This document shows, in pieces, positions 55,413 through 64,000 of a stretch of 64,000 nt of DNA. The stretch is from Rhizophagus irregularis (Eukaryota; Glomeromycota; Glomeromycetes; Glomerales; Glomeraceae), in NCBI RefSeq assembly GCF_026210795.1, contig NC_089440.1:2790001-2854000 (forward strand), in the 5' to 3' direction. The notes below the pieces were generated by a model. The model searched no databases and was not told where the DNA came from. It worked only from the letters and a program-made list of their open reading frames with translations. Position numbers and translations under genes: made by a program. Numbering within the stretch: position 1 is the stretch's first letter; the number at the start of each line of letters is the position of its first letter.

Positions 55413-58400
55413 ATGTCACTATCCAACTCATTTTCCTCTACAGATAATAGAGCTGTAACATCGCAAACACCACTTTTAAACTTGGAGTTTCAAAAACATG
55501 TAGTAGAATTCACATTCCCTTTACCTAAAGAAGTAGAGGAATTGACTCGTGATACTGGTGGGTTTGTTTTTGTCAACAATTTGTCGCGTCATTTTAAAGC
55601 AACTGTTGGGCTTTAGAATTTGTTCGGAAACTTTGTTTGATTCATTACTTGAGTGCTTTTTATTAGAGGCGTACATTGGCGTACTTAATTGGCAAACTGA
55701 ACATGCTGCAGTAGTAACTCAGACCCATTGTTTTGTATGGGATTACGGCGGTGTCGATAATTTTAAGGTTAGTTTTTGAGTTAGGATTATTTATGATTAA
55801 AATTAAAATTTATTTATTTTTTATTATTTAGCAACTTTTCGAACGAGAAACATCTATTTACAAGTTTAAAATGCCCATATGTGATGATGACGATATATTA
55901 GATGATTCAAATAATCATCCTAAATTACCATTAGTATGTATTATACCATCTAATCAACATCAAAAACCCGGTCTACTTGCTTGTTCTCGTAGAGGTGAAT
56001 TTCGCTATTGGGAGGATATAACACGAGAAAGTGTTTTTGAAGATCATTATTCGAGCTTGAAAGTATATCTTCAGGAAGGAGATTATGGAACACATTTGGC
56101 TTGCTATGAGGTACAAATTTGTTTATTATCTTAAGAAATATAGGAATAATAATATTTTATAGTATTTCTTTTAATTAAATAGACCCACCAGTCATCACAA
56201 GATAGTTGTATTATAATTTTCGGTTCAGCACGATCTGTGTTATATCGTATTAATATTTCCAAAACGGGAATGAGTTCTTCTTCACTTTCACGTTCTGTGG
56301 GAATTATGGAGAACTTTAGTTCATACCTTTGGTTAAGCAGTAAATATGATACAGGAGAAATTATAACTACAACATTAGGAAACAGGCTGGAGAATAATTT
56401 ACTTAGGTTTGTTAAACAAAAATATTTTAAACTAACGCGTTTTGAATTTCTAATTCTCTTTTTTTTTTGTGACTATAGTGAAGTCTTTGTATTGATGGAA
56501 AAATCACTAGAGAAATGGGCTTTTGGACAAGCTCGTTCGGTTAATAAGGTTAAATTATTATTACACATTAGTTTTTCAATTAACTCATTTCTTATATAAT
56601 TATACTTTTTTTAAAGTATGTGCAAGGACAAGATATATACAACAATATAATCCAAGAAATTTATTTAAGTGATAGTAGAATAAAAAAAACTGATCAGGTA
56701 GATTTAAAATTACTGGACATAGAATTTACAAGGTATAAATTATGAGTTCTTTTTAAAAATATTCGTCTTTCTAATCTTTCTAATGGTGATCTTTAAATAG
56801 GAATGGTGAATTGGTCATTCTTGTATCTTATTTTTTTGGATCGAATCAAAATGAGATAGTAGAAAATAAAAACTTATCTCACGCATTGGTAATATTAAGC
56901 ACTGAAGAGGTACAATTTTCAGATGCTGTAATTTATAAGGTGGACAACATTCATAGGCTCAAAAATCAAAGCGTAAGTTATTCATTTAATATATAGCTAA
57001 TTTTCACATAGAATTAGCCATTCGAATATTATTTAATGCTGGAACTATACTGGATTTTAGAATCTTTCACTTGGACCACAAGCAAATTTAGTCATGCCTA
57101 ATGGAGGTCCGGCTGTTTTCGTGGTTTTCTCACAAGCGATTATAATTACAACAATATTAGAAGGTGAATTGATTTTAATGAAATAAGCTTAAACTCTTTA
57201 ATAGCTCACAAAAACACTCAATAGGTCTTTTTACACATCATATAAAGGTTCCAACTACAGCAATATAGTAAGTTTGCAAGATCAGACCAGAGATCGAATT
57301 ATTGGATTTTGTGGCGAAGGATCTAAGTCATGGCATGATAGAAATATTGATCGTGTTAGTCGAATAAATATATTAACAGCCAAAACTGGTATTATGACTT
57401 GCAAATTAAATTTGATGGAAATAATGGATGAAAGAGATCATACTCAGTAAGAAATTAAATGATCTAAATAATATCAAATATATAATTTTATTTTTTAAAA
57501 TTTTATTTTTTTTTTATTTATAGCGATCAAATGAACCTTGACAATTCACAGGTAATGGATTGTTTATTGGTCATTATTTCAATCTTATAATTTTATTTAT
57601 ATTTATAATATATGATCGTTAGGAAATGAGAGACCGTGAATTAAAAAGGATGTTGGAACAAGCAGTATTTAATACAAGTGAAAAGGCAGGCAATGATTCT
57701 GTACATTTACTTTCATAATCTATGTTTCAATCATTATTTCTGACAAGTCATGCGTTAATTTGTTAATTAGGTCCCAGTAACAAATTATATCTCCTGTGAA
57801 CATGATGGTGACATCAATTCTGCAGCTATCGAAATTAGCGATGAGATAATGAATTCACGTAAGATTAGCATCATTTTACTTAATTATATGAATATGCTAG
57901 TATTAATTCCTCAACTAATTCATCATATTTAAGGTTCGCAATACTTGTTTGATTTCATTGAGCTTAAATCACAGCTTAATGAAAGATGCAATAAAATGTC
58001 TTTACTTATTCAAATAATCAAATTTAGTAACATGCTTGATAAGGTATGTATTTGTTGTGACCATAACAAAATTTTATGTTCAAATTCTTTTCTAAAAATA
58101 TATCTTTTGGCATAATTTTCACGATAATAGTTATACCCTTCCACTCGTCAACATTTATTTTGGAACGCAGAAAAAATGGCGTGTGCACTAAAGTTATGGG
58201 AATATTATAATTCCTCCTTATCTTTGTATGTAAAAATATATCAAAATGCAAATTTTTGATTTCGAAATCGTTAAGTTCTTTTTTTTTGGACTGTCTATAT
58301 TAGAAGAGGCCAAACCGAAGAATCTCAACGCAAATTACTTGTTAGTGCAATTCGAGATTATTTAAAAGAACGTGAAATTCAGATAAAGCCTAATGAAGAT

Positions 58401-60959
58401 ATTGTCAGATTTTTCTTTCGATTTCATGCAAGTATTATTATAACATTCAACGAATATATATATATTTATATATAATGAATAGGATGAAATTTAAAGAAAA
58501 TCGTATCAGTAAGCAATGCTATACTTAAATGATTATCTTATTAATTATTAGGTACGAGAAATTGGGTTCATCTTCACTTATATTGAACAAGTCATAAGTG
58601 AACAAGAGGATAGCAATTTGTTAATTCCCGAAGCCAATAATATTATCTTGGTATCAAATTTAATAACTTCGTTTTAGTTTATTTTGCTTAGATAAAGATT
58701 TATTTATGGTTTTATTTATTTATTAGCTTTCATTCGAAGCGGCATTTAATTTTAGAAGAACTAATAAGGATTTATATGTTATCACTTCGAATTGTTTAAA
58801 AGAATCTTGGACGTGTTAGTAAATTTCTTTATTCATTGTTCAAGGCTTATTAATATTATACTCTAATAATTCTTTGACTTATATGGGATAGTTCATCCTG
58901 AACTTCTGAAAGTACTTTATCAGCAATTCGAAAAGACTAGCGATATTATTCAAGATTCGGATATTCAAAATGACGGTGAAAAAATTGACTCTTTAAAAGA
59001 CCAATTAGTTAAATTAGCTGATATTTTGCTTGGAGCTACCTCTGAACGTTTAAATTGGTAAGTTAATTTAGGTGCGAAGCTAACAAAATGATCCTGATAA
59101 TCCCATTTCTTAATACTTTTAAAAGTGATGATTCAATGACAAGGGAAGATGCACAAATATATCGTAATGAATGGACAACTATTTTAAAAAAGCTTGGTAG
59201 GTATTCATATGTTTCATTTGATTAATATATATATGAAATAACTTTATCATTATTTAGTTCGAGTCGGAAAAAGTGACGATGCTTTTGTCCTTAGCGAAAC
59301 TTATGAAGAATATAAAATATTAGTGGATTTAATCATGTCTCATGGTCAAAATATAGATTATTACATAAAAAAATATGTGAATAAATATCAAGAAAATTTT
59401 GAATATCCATTATATGAGTGGTATGTCGAAAAAGGTTGGTAAAATCATTTATCAATATTTATCGAAATTTTGGTTAACTTTATAAAATTATAATGATAGA
59501 ATTATACGCTGATTTATTAAGTCAGTCCCATGCATATGAATATAAAGACAGTCTTCAAAAGTTCTTGAATGAGCGTAATTTGAACGGTATTTCGTGGATG
59601 CATGATATATATTTAAATCGGTATGGTGAGGCTTCTATTAAGTTGCGTCATTTAGCAAGAAACCAATCTCGTGTAAATCGAAATAAGGTAAAAAGCTTTA
59701 TAAATGACAAAGTTATTCGATTAAATGACGTAATTATATATATATATTTTTCTTTTCCTTTTTTACTTTTTTACTTTGCTTTTTTAGACCTTTCTAAGTA
59801 TGAGCAAACTATCTTTTTTGGCTGAACTTGGTGATGAAATTGACTTGAAAAATGAAGATGTACAAAGGAATTTGGATGGTAATGTGTTTATCCCATAAAT
59901 GTTAATATTAATATAATTATGTACTAATACATTTTATATTTTTGTTAGAAATCGATAATGGATTTGAGCTCTTAAAAGCTTATTCTGACCTGCAAGAGGA
60001 ATTTGTTAGTTTTCTTACTTCACAAAGACAATATCATGATACAAAACCTAAACAAGTAAACGCGATTATGGAAGGAACTGCGGGTAGCTGGAAGCATCAT
60101 AAACCAGCTTTGTCACAGGTTACTGATACATTTTTTTCCATTAATTACATATAAACTTCAATTATTTATCAGAACAATTTATTGTTTCAGATTTACGAAA
60201 AGCAAGTAATTAAAATTTTAGATGGCGAAATAATTCCAACAAGTGAATTGGTTGAAGTTATGACACTTGCAGATAAAAAAATGGAGAATGCTTTTCCTTT
60301 CGCGCTTCAGTTTACTCTAAACGATAATAAGGTCAATAAAACTTATTTCACGTTAACATTGATCTTATTTCGCAATTTGACTTTTTATGAACCTATTTTA
60401 TTTCACTTTTTTAATTGCAGATATCTGAAGATCATCGTCGTACAATATTGCAAACTATATGGCGAAGGATTTATCTTAATGACAAGTATGAACAATTTTT
60501 ATCATTTAATTTCATCTTATTTCTATTCTTTTAACATATTTAAATTACCGCAAGCTGGGAGATTTTATTAGATACCAGTAATATATCTGATGAAGAATTG
60601 AACAAGCACATTAAAAGTACTTTTGTTTATGTCGCATTAGAAATTGTGAATCGCTCAGTTACTGGTATGTCTACTTTTCATACTGTTGTTAAGTATTTTT
60701 AATTAATTATCCAATTTTATATTTGTTAGGCATTCCATTAAATCAGTGGTTTTATCCACCTGCTGAAGCGTTTTTCTCAAGCACGATAGAACAATTCCAT
60801 AAATGGTTTCCTCTTTTAAGTGAAGAACAAATAAAAAGTTTAATAGAAGATTACTTAAAAGAGAATGATGATTTGAAACATTATATTGATAATTATCACT
60901 TGGATAAGTATGTGGAATATGCACTTGGACTATTAGATCTCAAGTCGAAATTTGGATAA
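55413..60959 (+). CDS. NUP133: Nucleoporin NUP133
   Basis: A gene of about 25 short exons. The first are 55413-55561, 55617-55767, 55832-56110, 56183-56406, 56479-56548, 56617-56732, 56801-56972, 57061-57163 and 57225-57446; the last is 60731-60959. The N-terminal half is the beta-propeller: HCFVWDYGGVDNF, PLVCIIPSNQHQKPGLLACS, IIIFGSARSVLYRI, QDQTRDRIIGFCGEGSKSWH. The C-terminal half is the helical Nup133/Nup155 domain: FWNAEKMACALKLWEYYN, EREIQIKPNEDIVRFFFRFH, LSKLSFLAELGDEIDL, HRRTILQTIWRRIYLND, ending YALGLLDLKSKFG. NUP133 sits at the tip of the Y-complex scaffold of the nuclear pore. The frame breaks at a T run (57228-57232) and an A run (58020-58023) and possibly near 58431-58552. Since the gene is normally essential, sequence errors are likely. 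Later exon limits were not all resolved. Confidence 0.85.
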
Positions 60960-61093
60960 ACTTTTCATCGAATGAATAAATAGTCAGCAAAATATCGCGG
61001 TTAATATAGATTATAATATATTTATATAAAATTAATCTTGATGATAACTTTTATTACAAAGATTTAAATCTTTCCAATCTTTCCTTTTTTTTT

Positions 61094-64000
61094 TTAACCA
61101 CTACACATAAGACAATTTTCTTTATTCTCGATTGAACATGCAATAGCAGCGTCGGAAGTCGAATTTTTATTTCGAGAATTATCAGAAGGTTCAGTTGTTT
61201 CAATTTCTTTTAAGGACAATTGGTCAACAGTAAACTTAATCAAAAATGTCAATAAAATTAGTAACTTATAAGCACCAATAAAAGATTCACTTTAATAATT
61301 AATCACTTACTTTGATGGCATCCGCAGCGGGCTTTGTTCTTAGATAATACATGCCTGTTTTCAGCCCATTCTTCCATCCATAACTTAACGAATAAAAAAA
61401 TTTAATTTTATATACGAGTGAATGATCATATAAAATGAGAATACTTACAAATGCATACTAGTTAACTTTGCTTTAGTCGGTTCCGCAATATGAATATTAA
61501 GACTTTGAGATTGATCAATAAAAGCACCACGATCGGCCGCCATATCAATAATAACTTTTTGCGATATTTCCCATGTAGTTTTATATAATGCTTTGAGTTC
61601 GTCAGGAATTCCGTTAACTAGTATAATTATGCAATTATAAATATGAAAGTATAGATAAATAAAATTACAATCTTATACAATTTTATAATTTACCTTTCTG
61701 AACGCTTCCATTGTCTGCAATTATCTTATTTTTCATTTGATCGTTCCACAGACCCAAATCTACCAAATCTTTCAATAACCAAGGGTTAACAATTTGAAAT
61801 TCGCCAGCGAGAACACGTCGTTGGTAAATGTTGCTCGTATAAGGTTCAAAACATTCATTAAAGCCCAATATTTGGGAAGTAGATGCAGTAGGCATTGGTG
61901 CGAGCAATAATGAATTTCGTACACCATGTTCTGATATTTTTTGTTTCAACAAATTCCAATCCCATAAATCAGTAGGCTCAACATTCCACATATCGTATTG
62001 TAAAATGCCTTTGGAAACCGGTGATCCTTGATACGACTCATACGGGCCGAATTTTTGTGATAGTTCACATGATGCTTCTAATGCACCATGATACATTGTC
62101 TCAAATATTTGCTTATTCAGTTCCTTTGCGCGTAAAGAATCAAATTGAATACGCATAGCAAGGAAAGTATCTGCCAATCCTTTTTTTTAAAAAAAATCCT
62201 TGTTAGAACAAAAAAAAAACTGTAAGATTATGTATTACGAAAATATGGCACCTTGAACACCGATACCAATTGGGCGATGACGGAAATTGGATCTGCGGGC
62301 TTCTTCAACGGGATAATAATTTATATCGATTATTTTATTAAGATTGCGAGTTATTACCTTTGTAACCTAAATACGATTAAGATCACTTTTTTTAATAATA
62401 GTAATAATACGCAAATATTTTAAATAATAATAACTATACCTCGTGTAAACGCTTGAAATCATACGAAGTTTTATTTTCAACAAACATGGGCAATGCTATA
62501 CTAGCCAAGTTACATACAGCAACTTCATCCGGGCTCGAATATTCAACAATCTCTGTACACAAATTACTACATTTGATTGTACCAAGATTTTGTTGATTAG
62601 ATTTACGATTACAAGAATCTTTGTAGAGCATATATGGTGTACCCGTTTCGATCTGGGATTCAAGAATTGCTGTCCAGACTTTCTGAGCTTTAACGACCTT
62701 TCGCGCAAGTCCTTGACGCTCATATGATTCATATAATTTCTAAATAAAATATCAAGGTATAATTATATATTTACTTTATTAAATTGCATGTTTATTACGA
62801 TCATACTAACTTCAAATTCATCACCCCAAACATCCATTAAACCAGGAGCTTCAGCCGGATCAAATAAACTCCAATTATCATTTGATTCAACCCTTTTCAT
62901 AAAAAGATCCGAAACCCAAAGTGCATAAAATAAATCCCGTGCACGAACTTCTTCTTTTCCAGTATTTTTTTTTAAATCCATAAAATCAAAAATGTCAGGA
63001 TGCCACGTTTCTAAATAAATAGCAAACGCGCCCGGACGTTTGTTTCCTCCTTGATCAACATATCTAGCAGTATTATTATAAACGCGTAACATAGGAATAA
63101 TTCCATTTGAATAACCATTTGTTCCAGCAATATAAGATCCTGTCGCACGAATGTTATGAATGTTCACACCAATACCACCTGCAGTCTTAGAAATCATTGC
63201 GCATGTTTTCAAAGTATCATAGATTCCCTCTATTGAATCATCTTTCATAGTTAAAAGAAAACAACTCGAAAGTTGAGGTCTAGGTGTGCCAGCATTAAAC
63301 AAAGTCGGAGATGCGTGAGTAAAGAACTTTTCTGACATCAGATTGTAAGTTTCAATAGCAGCTTCGATATCATCTCCGTGAATCCCAACCGCTACGCGCA
63401 TAAGCATATGTTGGGGACGCTCGGCAACTTTTCCACCTATTCGTAAAAGATAAGATCTTTCAAGAGTTTTAAATCCAAAATAATTATATTTATAATCTCT
63501 ATCATAAATGATCGTAGAATTAAGTTTTTCCGAATTGTTCATCACAATATTATAAGTTTTTTCAGAAATCATTGACGCGCGTTTCCCTGTTTTCGGATTT
63601 ATATAATTATAAAGATCTTCAACAACATTGGAAAAAACTTTTTTAGTTTCTTTATGAAGATTAGAAACAGCAATACGAGCAGCAAGGACGGCATAGTCCG
63701 GATGTTTAGTCGTCATATACGCGGCCGTTTCTGCAGCCAAATTATCTAATTCAACAGTGCTAACACCTTGATAAACTCCTGAAATGACCTTGAAATACAT
63801 AAACGTGACAATTATCAAATTTTGATATAAGAATGTCAATAAAAATTAGCTTTTATTGACTTACAAACCTTTTGAGTGACAGCTACTGGATCAACAAAGT
63901 TTAAATCAAGGCCATAACATAATTTGTTAATACGCGCAGTAATCTAAATTGGAAATAGCGAAAGCAATTCTTTAAGTTAAAAACTCTTAAAAAAATAAAA
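61094..64000 (-). CDS. RNR1: Ribonucleoside-diphosphate reductase, large subunit (class Ia), 5' partial
   Basis: Exons: 63943-63869, 63788-62811, 62739-62440, 62366-62252, 62179-61694, 61617-61449, 61383-61311 and 61234-61094. All are GT-AG and in phase. The first exon, with the start of the ATP cone, lies beyond the window. It reduces NDPs to dNDPs with the small subunit. Visible features are the rest of the ATP-cone ([19 protein letters not shown]), [20 protein letters not shown] and the first active-site cysteine in SSCFLL. The radical-site loop NLCTEIVE (Asn, Cys, Glu) is followed by AVCNLAS with the partner cysteine. [20 protein letters not shown] and the C-terminal redox pair in CLMCSG complete it. 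No lesion is seen. It converges on NUP133 with 134 bp between stops. Confidence 0.95.

Overview
The window looks like nuclear DNA of an arbuscular mycorrhizal fungus close to Rhizophagus (inference). It is very AT-rich. Introns are short, with GTAAGT-like donors and TAG/CAG acceptors. TTAGGG repeats are present. Several gene families that I associate with Rhizophagus occur: a SAM-domain/nuclease-like family, its coiled-coil neighbour, and a Crinkler-like N-terminal domain. Transposon remains are dense. No database search was possible, so all family names rest on recognised motifs.

Housekeeping genes sit at both ends. On the left are the 3' part of an ATG22-type vacuolar transporter (1-1683, +), a Topors-like RING ubiquitin ligase whose stop codon overlaps that of ATG22 (1680-2600, -), and an eight-exon casein kinase 1 of the Yck/CK1-gamma type (3809-6229, -). 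On the right are the nucleoporin NUP133 (55413-60959, +) and the large subunit of ribonucleotide reductase (61094 to beyond the window edge, -). These last two converge with 134 bp between them.

Between them lie about 49 kb of mobile and decayed DNA. From 6.2 to 21.3 kb there are four copies of a hAT-type MITE with 8-bp target duplications. The same stretch holds a large unit bounded by Tc1/mariner-like ends (10840-17041) that contains tandem palindromes, two tRNA-like SINE modules and a 4.1-kb hAT element. It also holds a decayed Tnp2 transposase. From 26609 to 35146 there is a structurally complete CACTA (En/Spm, Tnp2) element of 8.5 kb, with long terminal inverted repeats, a CGA target duplication, two divergent genes and several nested insertions. 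From 35.6 to 48.5 kb there are decayed or small lineage-specific genes: a Myb/trihelix-like protein, zinc-ribbon repeats, a glycine/asparagine-repeat protein, a membrane coiled-coil protein, a Crinkler-like protein, and a coiled-coil plus SAM-domain pair sharing a repeated promoter module. MULE-type MITEs, a foldback element built of TCCCGA motifs and an interstitial telomeric tract are interspersed. A second hAT element (49490-52660) and a third Tnp2 relic (52905-54430) precede NUP133.

Most broken genes here carry only one to three lesions. Many stops are the kind expected from C-to-T change. Some frameshifts, including at least one inside NUP133, fall in A or T runs and may be assembly errors. 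A call of pseudogene in this window is therefore provisional unless several lesions coincide.
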